DNA of 64,000 bases, taken from NCBI GenBank assembly GCA_021397845.1, contig CM038053.1:89527157-89591156 (forward strand). The letters are read 5' to 3'. Source of the DNA: Areca catechu. Its lineage: Eukaryota > Streptophyta > Magnoliopsida > Arecales > Arecaceae. Below, piece after piece: positions 34,187-45,539 of the stretch. The position numbers and the translations under genes are program-made. How positions within the stretch are numbered: the first letter of the stretch is position 1; the number at the start of each line of letters is the position of its first letter. A model generated the notes under the pieces. It was not told where the DNA came from. It was given only the letters and a program-made list of their open reading frames with translations, and did not search any database.

Positions 34187-35285
34187 TTATTCATCAATAG
34201 GAACAAGCGTCAAGGCTTCACTAGTGGCCAACCTACTGTCTTCAACAGTGCGCGTCGATGTCTCTTTGACTGGAACCTCTACTTCCTCAGCTCCGTCCGG
34301 CGGAACAGCGACCAAAGAGAACTCCAAGCTGGGGTAAAGCTTCTTAACATTGCCCAAGCAGTCGGCAAGACCAAAGAGGTAACTTTCCACTGCAGCCTCG
34401 TGCACTTCATCTTTGAAGTCCTGGGAGCTTTGGTAAGTCTCGACGCCTTGAAAGATCTCTCCTCGGCTTGCGCCATCCTCTGGTTTATTGCTGAGAGATC
34501 CATCTCCATCCCACTAATCCTCCTTTCCAATTCGGCCTTTTGGGTCTTCAGTCCATCAGCATCCTGAAGACATTCGCTCAACAATAGCTCGAGAGAGATC
34601 ACCTTTCTTCTCTTCTTCTTTAGATCAGCCACAACATCGGTCACTTGCACCTCAAGCATCCTCAATTGTCTTCTCAGGACATCGTTGGAGGTGACAGCCT
34701 TACCTAACTCTTCTTCTACGGTAATACGGAGTCTTTCGACAACATCTTTCTCAACTATAACTGAAGCCACCTTACTTTGGAGATCTTCACCAAAGCTGAT
34801 AGACTACCGAATACTTTTCTCCAGCAAGGAAATGCCATGAGAAACCTGCTAAGAGAGAGCACATACACGGTCAGTCTGTCTAGCACACTCATATTTACAA
34901 CACACATGTCTAAATCTACTTATTGTATCTCGTGAAGGATGGCGGACAAAGGGTCCCCGGACACCCACCTCTTGGTCCCAGCAGTGGATGCATCGCATCT
35001 CATAGGACTCCTATCCTCCATAACCGGAAATGCAGGTTTAATGTCTTTGGCCCACGGGAAAATCTCGCCAGCACCTAGCAGGCTTGACCTCCCAGATGGC
35101 CCAGCCAATATGGTTCTCCCTGGAGAAGCCTGCTCCTCCCATGAGGAAGCACCTATTTCGACTGGGATGTTGGCATGCGGCAATGCCAAAATATAGCTCC
35201 GTCGTTGGTCCAATCTATTCACTAAAGGTCTCCATACTGGCCTCCTCCTCATCGCCTGCCTAAGCTGTGCTACATCTGACCTCAT
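34187..35285 (-). pseudogene. F antisense ORF b: coiled-coil protein
   Basis: On the minus strand, 35285-34920 is a basic N-terminal frame (MRSDVAQLRQAMRRRP). The next frame (34770) is strongly coiled-coil: VVERLRITVEEELGKAVTS, LRRQLRMLEVQV and LKTQKAELERRISGMEMDL. A shift then leads to ESYLFGLADCLGNVKKLYP followed by an acidic/hydrophobic tail ending at 34187. The Y..GL.D....V...YP motif matches ORFs a and c. The position between pol and 3' LTR fits a Tat antisense ORF. Frameshifts show decay. Confidence 0.6.
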
Positions 35286-35891
35286 GACACAATAAGCTCC
35301 CGAGTGGCACTAGGAAAAGGAAATAAAAATGGTGCTGAGAGCAACTTCACCTGGAGCGGATAAAATTCAACTCATGAGAACCCCCTTCTCTTAATCAAGA
35401 CTATTGAAGGCTCAGATCAAACACTCCCATTTACAGTAAGCCTCTAATCATGCCATGCACGGTTGCCCTAATTGATGAAAGCCTCGATCTGTATGCTAGA
35501 GGGGACCACTGGAGGGAACCACTGCATGTCAGAGGGGACCACTGTAAGACTTCAACAATGATGGTCCTTTTATGAACATAGCCATTATGACTCCGATCGC
35601 CATTCTCTCTCCATGTGACAGCATGGTGGCTACCAAACCTCCGGTGAACCAAAAGTTTCCCTCGCATATAGAGTTCCCTAATTATGAATTCTAAAGTCTA
35701 AGGGATGAACCCATGTTCTAAAAGGGTCTACATTGCAAAGAATCGTATGGCTTAACTCATCACCGTAGTCAACGGCCTTACCAAAGCCATGTCCGATGAC
35801 TCGACACTTAGGAAATTCCTCAGACATTCCAATTCAGTCATTATCATTTACTGCGAGAAAAAGAAGACATTCATTAATCCAGGAGAAACTG
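35286..35891. other. F spacer between antisense ORFs b and a
   Basis: No supported gene. A 78-codon minus frame (35667-35431) shows no recognisable domain. Local duplication of CAGAGGGGACCACTG occurs near 35500-35545. Confidence 0.4.
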
Positions 35892-36866
35892 TCAATTACA
35901 AGCCATTCCTCTTAACAAAAAAAAGAAGAAGAAGTACAAGGCTCGAAGCCTATCAGGCCCCTGTGGACCAGCTGGGGAAGCCCCTCGTTCAGCAGAATGA
36001 ATGATCTCCAAGATTTGAGTAGGAAGGATCTCCTCAATCTGGGCCAAGGCCAAGGTCTCTTCGGCCTGAACCTCCTCTTCAGTCTGAGCTAAGATTGCCG
36101 GATATTCCACAACCAACTCCTCGGCTACGACCAGGACTTCTTCATTTCGGCCCGGCACATCTTTAGCCTCAGCGAGGGCCGTGATCTCTTCCTCTTCCTC
36201 CTCCTTATTCTCATATGCTTGGATACTAGAAAGGTCGACATTGGGGATGGCCACGCCAACCCTAGCGAGTCCATCATTAAAGCCATACTGATAACTGAAC
36301 AGGCTTACTTAAGTTACTTCCTTCTTGAACTATGAAGACTTCTTAAAGTCTTTGACTAATTTGGCTGCCTGCTCTTTCAAGTCTTAAGACTCCCTCACAG
36401 CCACTTCGGCCTTTAGAGTTGCTTCTTCGACCTTTGAAACCACCTCTTCGGCCCTCCTGATCGCCTCCTCAGTCATCTAGACTAGGTCTTCGGCCTTCTT
36501 CTAGTTTTCCCTGGCAGAATGCTCCAAAGAATGGACCTGTTTCTTCTTATTCCTCAGGTTCACCTCCTGCTCAGAGAACTTTAGCTGAGCCTTCTTCAAC
36601 TCGCCTTTCATGTCCTGAACATTGACATTTCTACGGATGAGCTGCTGCTCCATAGACAGCTTCAGTTCCTCAGCCACCTCCCTTTTAACTTTTGTCACCT
36701 GAAGCTCCTCCTTCAAACCATGAAGAATGTTGTTGACGCTCCCCAAACAGCCCCAAGATGATTTGATGCGAAAAGGACCGATGGTCATATTCTGCATGAC
36801 ATCAATCGACGACAGAGATGAAGCCCACATCATTTGCAAGGCATAAGAAAAGGCCACACCCTTCAC
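35892..36866 (-). pseudogene. F antisense ORF a: coiled-coil protein
   Basis: The minus-strand frame 36866-36501 contains heptads (LKEELQVTKVKREVAEELKL and MKGELKKAQLKFSEQEVNL). After stops it continues to SYQYGFNDGLARVGVAIP, then NVDLSSIQAYENKEEEEEE, and an acidic tail to 35892. The same carboxy-terminal architecture as ORFs b and c suggests a common origin. The coding start probably lies further right, where the MITE now sits. Confidence 0.6.
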
Positions 36867-36960
36867 CTAGATCCCATTGAAAAGATCAGTTGAACCACTA
36901 CAACGAAGAAAAAGGAAAGTGACCTCTCGATTGACCCTTTACATTTTCACACTCCAATTA

Positions 36961-37379
36961 GGCTTTGATTGGATAGCCCTCATTAAGGGAAGAGAAGGAA
37001 AGGGAAGGGAAGAAAAGGAAAGGGAAGGGAAGGAAAGGGAAGGGATGGAAAACATTATCCTTGTTTGGATAGTCCTTATAAGGAAAAAGAAAGAAAAAGA
37101 AATAAACTATTTTATTTTTTTTACATGTTTTATAGAGGACCCAAAATCAGAAGAATTGAAAAGTTATTTTTGTTCTTTGGTTTGTTTATATTTCTTTCCT
37201 TCCTAATCCCCCAAATCGGGGGAATTGAAAATTTAGCTTAACGGAGGGGAGGGGAGGGGAGGGGAGGGAAAGGGGTATCCTTTCCCTTCCCTTACATTTT
37301 CTAAAAATTAATATCCAAATAAGAGAAAGGTAATCCTTTCCATCACTTTCTGTCCTGATCCCTCCATCCAAACAAAGCC
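36961..37379. mobile_element. Tourist-like (PIF/Harbinger) MITE, 419 bp
   Basis: Terminal inverted repeats GGCTTTGATTGGAT at the left and the complement GGCTTTGTTTGGAT at the right (13 of 14 match). TSD TTA at 36958-36960 and 37380-37382. These ends and a 3-bp TTA duplication are typical of PIF/Harbinger MITEs. There is no transposase. The interior is purine-rich (37000-37050), with a (GGGGA)n run at 37243-37275 that could form a G-quadruplex. Confidence 0.9.
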
Positions 37380-37542
37380 TTAGGGAATGATAGTTGTCCT
37401 CACTTGATCTTCGGATCAACCGACAGTTATGGCAAGCAGCCAGACTAGAGATTTTACAATCATTGGCTGCACCTCCCCCCAGAAGAAAATGATAATCTGG
37501 CGATACTCTCTCTCTTTGAGCCAAGTCACTGCTTCAAAAAAT

Positions 37543-37558
37543 GAGAGTGGGGGGCAAC
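37543..37558 (+). promoter_or_regulatory. Polypurine tract of F
   Basis: GAGAGTGGGGGGCAAC lies directly before the 3' LTR start (TATTAGGATATG) and would prime plus-strand synthesis. Confidence 0.7.
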
Positions 37559-38431
37559 TATTAGGATATGTCAATTCAAGAATGAATCAACCGCCGGTTC
37601 AACTGTTCACGCACTTCCTCCTGAACCAGATACTTCGAACCAGAGCACCCAGAGGAAGTTGAGTGAATGGGCAAAGCGATAATATGATCTTCGACCTTAG
37701 TCGAAGACACGATCTTCGGCCTTAGCCAGAGACAAGGTCTTCAGCCTTAGTCGAAGATACTGGCCCAAAGAAGAGCGATCCAAAGATGATGCTGACTCCA
37801 CCCTATGATTCATCTTGAAAAGAACAGCCTTGCCACAAATAGCAAAGGTGACTTTGAACTATCCCAGAAAAAATAGAATGAAGACATCTCTCTTGTCCAG
37901 CAATGGCCACTACTGAAGAAGAGGCCCGAAGGTAAATTTTTGACCAACCTCAAGTCCACATGAACGTGGGCGCGATGATTACGATCAGCTACCTGGCTAT
38001 CACCTCCGAATAATAACTACATCAAAGTGGCCACATGGCCATTAACACCAACTGTAACACCTCCAGCCTGACCGGTACTACTCAATAACCATCCACAGTT
38101 TTGGGTAGAGGGGAATCGATTAGCCCTCCAATCTTAACCGCAGAATGGGAGATAAAACCATGTACTGTACCAGCCATTATAAATACTGGTATGAGGGGAC
38201 ACTCGATGTAGGTACAAAGAGACCCTGAAAAAACTAGATTTCCTTTCCTCGTCATCTACCTCCTCTTCAGAATACTCCCCATTCTGTTGCTGGAACCCAT
38301 CTCTGACTTAGGCATCAGAGTATCCCCCGTCGAAGAACATCAAGCCAGGCACTTGTTTTGCAGTTGAACTAGGGGAGCGAACCTGTGATCCAGCAGCTCT
38401 ACCCGATCGAAAAGGGAATTCTACGCCAATA
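37559..38431 (+). repeat. 3' LTR of F
   Basis: An intact 873-bp LTR matching the split 5' LTR. It ends CGCCAATA, then ATGAA (TSD partner) and K's RT codons. Confidence 0.88.
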
Positions 38432-38666
38432 ATGAACAAGGTTTTCAATGGCCAAATTGGCTATAAAATGGAGGTCTATGTGGATGAAAAGTTGGTCAAG
38501 AGCCATGCCCTTGGAAGTGATATAGACGACCTAGAGGAGAGCTTCCCACCTTATGCAAATACTAGGTGAAGTTGAACTTGGCTAAATGCACCTTTAGAAT
38601 ATGACATTTGGGAAGTTCCTCAGATCATGGTGTCCCACCGAGGAATTGAAGCTAACTCGAAAAAGA
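38432..38666 (+). pseudogene. K (right part): decayed gypsy RT, active-site region
   Basis: The frame starts MNKVFNGQIG, then MEVYVDEKLVKS with the YVDD box degraded to YVDE, and VSHRGIEAN near 38630. It continues the RT that stops at 1841, 36.6 kb to the left. It ends where LTR copy J begins. Confidence 0.8.
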
Positions 38667-40613
38667 TGTCGAAGAAGGTATCCTAAAATCAATCATCTAG
38701 GTTATAGATGGTTGAGCTACCTTATAATTGTATATGAATTATTAATAAAATAAATTTTGTTTTTAGTAGCTCAATACTATTTTTCATTTCTCTATAAACT
38801 CTAATGTGTTAAATCCTTAAAACTACATTGATTCGATAAAGGAGGATTTATCGAGTGGTTCTTAAATTGATTCACGATCAAATGATACATTGTTACCTAG
38901 GATAATAGTATTTGTCGATAATAGGTTATTGTGTGCCATATAGGTAGATTGTCCTTTTAACCAACAAGTATGGAGACACTGGTATGGCATGCAAGTGACT
39001 TAGGAGCACATCTCATCAAATAGTAACCAACTTTATAGAGTACTCTACCATCAAGAGTTTCTCATAGAAAGGGTATGGGTATAAGTGTTCCTCCGACCTG
39101 AGACTATCATGATGACTTGGCAAGCAACTCATTATATTTTGGTGCCAGTCTAATCCAGTGATGGAAGGTTTTTGGATGTAGTTAAGTACTTGTTAAGTCA
39201 TTGTTAAGTCAAGAAGGGATTGACCACTCCAAGTTACTAGAGTAAAAGCTTGGCAATATTTTAATTTAGCAAAACCTAGGCTTGGGTAATCCTAGTAAGG
39301 AGTCACAGGATTTAGTAAGTTGAGACATATTCAGATGTACTAATTAAAAGTTGATAGTTGAGTTATATGATAACCATAGTTTGGGTTCTTGAATGTTAGT
39401 TTGTCATCATTAGACCTATCTAGATATTAGGCACCATTGCTAGATGGTTGCATCAATTAGTTAGAAAAATCATTCTTGAGCTATTGGCTTCGGGCTCGAA
39501 CCTATGAGGTTACATATAGTAGAAGTTTTTGGTTGATCATGATGATTGATCGATGATTAAGAATCATCAAGTGGCAAAATTATAAATATGATTAATAATT
39601 AACCATATACAAAAATTGTAAGTAAATAATAATCGATTTATTAAATAATATTAATGGATTTCCAATTGGGTCATTTAATTGAGCAAAAAGATTTGGTCAA
39701 ATCTAATTGAATTTGGTTCAATTAGATTTTACCCAATTAGGTTATTCGATGTTCGAATCGCTAAAAAATTTTGATCTTAATTTAATTTATATTTAAAATT
39801 GATTATTTTTTTGTTAATTAAATTTAATTGGAGCCTAATTATATTAAGTTTAAGCTATTAAATTGGTCCAGCTAAATTAAATTGAGATTAGAATTAATGC
39901 CTTCCCTCTTATCCATTTTGATTGGGATTAAGCTAAGAAAAATTTTAAAAGGAGTTTCATTATAGTTTTGAATCCGGTTTGACCATGTGAATCTTTATCT
40001 TGCACAACCATTTTCTTCATGCCAAAATGGATTTTTGCATGAAGATTTCTCCATGCAAAAATGTGATATCCACCCTCCGCTCTTCCATCTTTGATTAGGA
40101 TAGAGTTATTTAAATTTAAAAGGAAGTTTTCAGTTTAATTGTTTAGGTTTTGAATAGAATTTAAACTCTAGCTCTTATCCTAATCTAAATAGGAGTCCTA
40201 ATTCAATCCTTTATTCCTCCCTTCTCCAATCCTTTGTTAAAAAGGTTTTTGCTAGGTTGTGTGACAAGAGAGAAGCGTGATCATCATGAGAAATAAAGAA
40301 AAAAATACCATGGAGAATTAAGGGAGTCGGGGCGAGAATTCTTGAAAAGCATGGAACTTCTTTCTTGGCACTAGGAGAAAAGAGAAAGAAAGGAAGAAAA
40401 AGAAAATAGAGAAAATTAGTTTTGATTTTATTTCTCTTCCACGAGCTGATCCTCCTTGTCCTCTATCTCCTCATCTTCTTGAAAAACTAAAAAAACTTGA
40501 AAAAAGGATTTAGATCACCCATCCATAGCCTTCACATGGAGCTAGCACTCTAGGAAAGGTGATCCTCTGGGGCTTCATTGATGTTGGACAAAGATGCTGC
40601 TGGACTATACTAA
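38667..40613 (+). repeat. J: long LTR copy related to H and P
   Basis: Begins TGTCGAAGAAGG and aligns with the H start (TGTTGGAAATTGTG) and through shared blocks such as GACCTGAGACTATCATGATG, CAAGCAACTC and a GAACCTATGAGGT stretch near 39498. It has no ORF. AT-rich from 39550 to 39900. The right boundary is inferred from the start of LTR M. No TSD was confirmed. Confidence 0.6.
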
Positions 40614-40937
40614 TGATGAGATGGATATGAAAATGAGTTTTTTTTCTTTTGTTATTTAGGTTTTAAGAGATTTTTTGATTCCCGAAGTCAAGCAAAGATT
40701 AAATCTAGAGGTTCTATAAGCACAACAAACTTCTAGCATGCAAGCTTAGTCCCTAAACAATGATGAAGAAAAGATCCCAGGATTGAGAAACCCCGTAGGA
40801 CTTAGATCTAAATCAATACCTACTTAGGAGACTAGGAAGTGCAAACCTTGAAGATTCTGATGCGCTTGATGCCGAGTTCGCTCACACTCATGGATGCGGC
40901 CTGGAGGATCAAGCCTTCGACCCTACAGCTTTGCCAG

Positions 40938-42509
40938 TGATACGGGATGACTCTAAGATTGCTAAACATGCATGTAAATAGTAAACTAATTTTTTTATAT
41001 TTTTTAAAATTTAATTTGTAGGCTAGATTTCCAAAGTTAAGTAAGAACTAGCAAAATGAGTAGTAATACAGAGAATCACCAAGATTACAAGCAAACTTAT
41101 GTAAAATAATAAATAACCAAGACCCGAGAATTGAGAAACTTCCATATTAGGATAGTATATCTTCATCAAATCAGAAATTAAAAGAAGGGAAGGATGTTAC
41201 CAATTAGTGATTTGAAGAACTTCCAATGAAGAGACCACACAGCACTCTGATTGGAGTCTAGATGATGAAGCTCGGTTCTGTTGATTAGATGACAGATTTG
41301 GGTGGTCTTGGTGGCAAGGCAAGCCTCCTCTGGGAAGGTGAAACACCTCGGGGATCCTACAAAATGTCAAGGGTCAATCAGAATAGTAAGTAAGAAAAAG
41401 AAAAAGAACTAGGTTTAGAAGGAATCAGGTTAGGGTTTAGAAGCTGGGTGGCTTGAAGCTTGATGAAGATCTCCCTGCTTGGTGGCCTAGGGAACTTTTT
41501 CTTGGACGTGTGAAGGCTTGGATGGTAGTGAGTTAGGGCATGGAAGGATGCTAGGGCAGCAAGGAATTCAGCCATGAACAATAGTAACCAAAGAAAAAAA
41601 AATAAAGTAACACACAAGCTCGCAAGCTCAAATAAATTTTACCAGGGTTTTTGATATCATGAATAAAAATTTATTACAAGAGGGGGAGGGGTGGGGTATT
41701 TATAGAGTTTCCATGCCCTTTAACTAGGGTTACACACTTGGGTTACAAGTCTTCTCCTAGCTAGGTTAGAAAAACAAATCTTAAAATAATTAGGAGCATA
41801 AGTCATAACTAGGTTAGGATTTGACATAGTCTTATCCTTCGCCCTTCATGCTTTAACTATTCCACTCAAGGACACTTCTTGGACTTGGTCAACACTTCAA
41901 GGTTGCCTAGGAGGGCGTGTTGGGCTTCTAGGGGCAGCAAGGGGCCGGCCCAAAGGGGCTTGGGTGCAAAGCCTTGGGTCTCTGAAAGCTGGGGTGGCCT
42001 GGTAGCCTGGTAGCAGGAATATTTCATGGAATCTTGCTTCTTTAAAGCTTGGGCTTGGCACCTGGGCTTGATTTCTTTGGGTTAGGATGCAGGTGGACCT
42101 TTGGAATCATGGATGCCCTAGTTTAGAAATATTCTCTAGCATTTGGGATGGAATCTGGGCATCTGGAGGACATCCGGAAAGAATCAGGATTTCTGGAAGC
42201 ATCTTGGATCCTAGGTTATCGCACAAAATCCAATGGACTGATGTAATGGCCTCTGACTCTTGGATGTGGCCTGGTGAAACTCCAAAATAGTAACCTCCTC
42301 TCTTGTACAAAAATTGGGTTCATACTAGACTCATAACTGATGTAAAGGATTCAAAATACTGACTAGGTTGAAGGTTGAGACAAATCAACTAACCTCAACT
42401 TATTACAGGACTCAATCATAATTGATTACAAAATTTTAAAGCTTTCACATATTGCTAATTAAACCATATGGGATCCAAGGATCTTTGTTTGATCACGGTG
42501 TCCCCAATA
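40938..42509 (-). repeat. 3' LTR of L
   Basis: Begins TGATACGGGATGACTC (plus strand) and ends TCCCCAATA, where the other copy has TCCCCACCA. Fragment R (872-1116) is from the same family. Confidence 0.87.
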
Positions 42510-43000
42510 AATCTCCCATGATGGGAGGAACTCGATCCCATCGTGTATGGGTCAATTTGGCTCAAGGAGGGTCTGGGTTGAGGCACTACAGTTCCGCACC
42601 AGCATTCCACAAGTCCTCAGATTCTAGCTGACCTTACCACCAGACCAAATATTGTTGACAGTCTCTATCCTGGGTATGATAGCTAGATCATCCAGAGCTC
42701 TCTCAATCATTATCTCACCAAAAGGCCAAATTGTATGTGGTCGCTCTGGGGTGGGTTCACTCATAAAGAAAGGGAGTGGCTCAAGGGGCTAGCTGGGTAT
42801 CACTGCTGGCTCCCTAACATTAAAAAGTCTGAGTTGATGAAGGTGGAGCTAATATCTAAATCAGGTGATATCTCTGGCATATAGGCATTGGGTCCGCTAT
42901 TATTCAATATTTTGGATGGGCTAGCTTCATGAGCAGAAAATTCTTTAACAGTCACATATTCCTTTGCATAAAAAATCTTTATCATTCTTTTAGGAATTAG
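42510..43000 (-). pseudogene. L integrase tail and chromodomain remnant, degraded
   Basis: The minus-strand frame 42985-42800 reads NNSGPNAYMPEISPDLDISS, matching the linker kept in M (PNAYVLELPPDYGISSTFN). ERALDDLAI near 42700 corresponds to the chromodomain start in D and E. Stops and shifts elsewhere. Confidence 0.6.
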
Positions 43001-43389
43001 CCAAATTATTATTTAGTTCATTAATTATGTTCAGCTCTTGCCTAATTTTTGGATGCAAATGCTGTGCAGAGGTCAATGCATGTGTAGACAAATAATTTGT
43101 GCTATGGTTTACTGGACTCAACTAACACCTAACAGACTCGACTAGACTTTCCTATCAAAAGAAATTTTATTGGACTCTAATGGACAAACCTAACAGACTG
43201 TAGACTCATTAGGTTTGACCCTTGCATGACATGCATAAGAAAACTTACTATGTACTTCTAGTAAATGCCAAAGGTTATACAAGAAGTATGATGCAAACCT
43301 AACATATGCAAGGAATGAATGCAACATGCAAACCTCTTCATGATACAGGTGAATGGTTAAAGAAATATAAGAAAACTCAAAAAAGGGAA

Positions 43390-44400
43390 AAAAATACGAG
43401 GTGGATTCGGGATTAGTCTGGCAGGAAAAGTGTTTGGGATTGATTGGATAGAATAGAATGTAAGAAGGGGTGTAAGGGATTAGTCCTAGGCTAAATATGT
43501 TGACTTTAAGAGTTTGATGTCTATCTACATGGTCTGCCTTATGGAAGAATGGGTCACTAATTTGGGGAAGAGATCTTCAATTGGAGTTAAAAGAGTGACT
43601 TCATCCTAAGGGTATTGGTCTAAAGAGATCTTGTCCTTAATAAGTTCTTCTGGCTCATGAGATTCAGGACTAGGCTCTACAATTGGGTCCACTTCTAAAG
43701 TCTCCTATAACTGTTATTCCACAACATGGTCAGCTAACTCTATGTTGGCTACTGGCTGGGTATGGCTAGGGTTAGCTAAATCTAGGTCAGCTCCTACTGG
43801 GGTATGGTCTGGGTCAACTAATCCTAAGTCATCTATGGGGAACTCCTCTAGATCTTCAATAGACTCATTATCTTCATACTCTTCTACCAGACTTGGGTCA
43901 GCCTCAAATATCTCTTCTTCTAGATCATCTTGGTGAACCAATAGGGTGGGAAGAGGGGTTTGGCTACGAGGAAATTGACTAGAGTCTGGGTTAATAAGGG
44001 TGGGTAAACTAAGGGTTATAGGTTCATAGGTTATGGGTTTAAAGGTTATGGGTTCAAATCTAGGGTTATCAATCTTATAGGGTTTTGGTTGACTGAGGGA
44101 TAGTGGGTTACTACTGGGTTTGTATGTTATGGGTTCAGTCCTATGGGTCTTGTCTAGGGTTCCTAATCGATCTCCTACTTGGTCAAAACTAGTGGTTAAC
44201 TGGTTGATCCTAGTGGTTGCCTAGTCAAATCGTTGGTTTACTTGGTTGAATCTATGGTTCATTTGGTTCTGGGATTGGATCAATTGGGTTAACAGATCTT
44301 TGGCTTGGTCAAGCTTAGTATTAATTTGGGTATTGTCTTGGTTCATTTGGGTAGTTAACTGGGCAAGATGGTTCAGATGGACTCAAAATTAGGATCCATG
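43390..44400 (-). pseudogene. L gag-like ORF without the tandem repeats
   Basis: A mostly open minus-strand frame with a few stops. It begins with Gln-rich heptads (TTQMNQDNTQINTKLDQA and NQMNHRFNQVNQRFD). It continues with YEPITL and PTLINPDSSQFPRS stretches, then DPSLVEEYEDNESIEDLEEF (near 43870) and LGLVDPDHTPV, then a DLFP-containing tail. It aligns with the E ORF from end to end except that the 14-residue repeat array is missing. Function unknown. Confidence 0.65.
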
Positions 44401-45539
44401 GCTGAGTTGGTTTGGGGTTTAGACTTATGGTATTGGGTTCCTAATCTAGTAGTCATACATTCAAACAATCTGTCAGAATGAGATGGTGAAGCCAAGCATT
44501 CAAAATGGGTTATCTTAATCTCGGGTTTCCTAAATCTAAAGCCAAAACTGGATGGGTCAGCTCAACTTAGACTTAACCCAGTAGCTAATCCTTCCTTTAG
44601 CCAGGTAGAGAGTGGGAGTGTGGGACGCCCCCCTGCTTTCGCAGGGACCCAATTAAAAACCATAACACCACTTAGGCCGTTTGACTCTGGACCCTCAGCC
44701 TTAGACACCAGATTTCAGTAATAGCCACAGGATTAAATGCACTAGTTGGCCCACATAATTCAGACCTGACCTGTGGGTGTCACCTAGCCCTCTAAGGCAA
44801 ATTAAGTCTAATCAATTTTAATTAAGGCTTGAGTGGAAATGCTGGCCAATTGTTTTGGGCCTAGGACAGGTTACGACCTCCTGCCCTGATGTTATATTGA
44901 CTACCCTTAAGATTAGATTAAAAGATGATGAACATTCAATGATTCAGATGCAATCTAAAACAATCAAAAAATAAAATATTTTTTTGTGTGTTTTATGAAG
45001 TGGAAATTAGCTTTAAGTTGATTAGGTTAGCAAACAACTTGGGCTTGAGATTGGGGATTGCAGAAGTTGATTAGGTTAGGTTGAGTTAGGTATGCAGGAA
45101 TAGCAAAAATCATAAAATTAGGATTTTAGATGATGCAGAATTTTGGCATAGATCCCAATGTATAATAAAATAAAAAAATCCTAGAATAGAGGATGGATGG
45201 TGTTAATGATACCTAACAAAATTCATGCAGAACAAAAATGAAATGATGATGCAAATCTTAGGGTTTTTTAACTATTGCAGAAATTTTCAAGAATTTGTTA
45301 GGGTTTCTCATATGCCAAATTTTGATGATTTAGGGTTTCTATAAAATTAATTACAAATTTTGATAAAATAGAGGACACGAGAGAGAATAATTCATGCAAA
45401 TTTTATAGAAAAATAAAATTCCTAGATGGTCGAAATCACATGCAAAACAGACACCTAATGTAGTGGATAGGATGCAGAAATTAGGGTTTGTGATTCTAAT
45501 GTAGATAAAAACTATCCTAAACCTACTCAAATACCAAAC
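44401..45539 (-). other. L leader and degraded PBS
   Basis: Non-coding. A GGAGTGTGGGACG..CCCCTGCTTTCGCAGGGACC block (44610-44650) recurs in reverse in N at 54490-54540. The PBS position (45525-45536) reads TGGTATTTGAGT on the minus strand, a mutated Met PBS. Confidence 0.6.

Larger units (their letters stand above)
1842..38431 (+). mobile_element. Element F: Tat-lineage Ty3/gypsy retrotransposon carrying six nested insertions
   Basis: Two LTRs (1842-4015 and 37559-38431) flank gag, protease, RT, two RNase H domains, integrase, 3' tandem repeats and antisense ORFs. Flanks are gtgaa (1837-1841) and atgaa (38432-38436), one mismatch, consistent with an aged 5-bp TSD. The host reading frame of K also joins across the insertion. 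Without its nested insertions the element is about 12.2 kb, typical for Tat elements. The LTRs begin near TATTAGGATATG and end CAATA, not TG..CA. A second RNase H of the archaeal type, between RT/RNase H and integrase, is diagnostic of the Tat lineage. Confidence 0.85.

Noticed and set aside
36877..37206. Glu/Lys/Gly-rich frame in the MITE
   Set aside because: It is a purine-rich simple repeat inside a MITE, with no protein relative expected.
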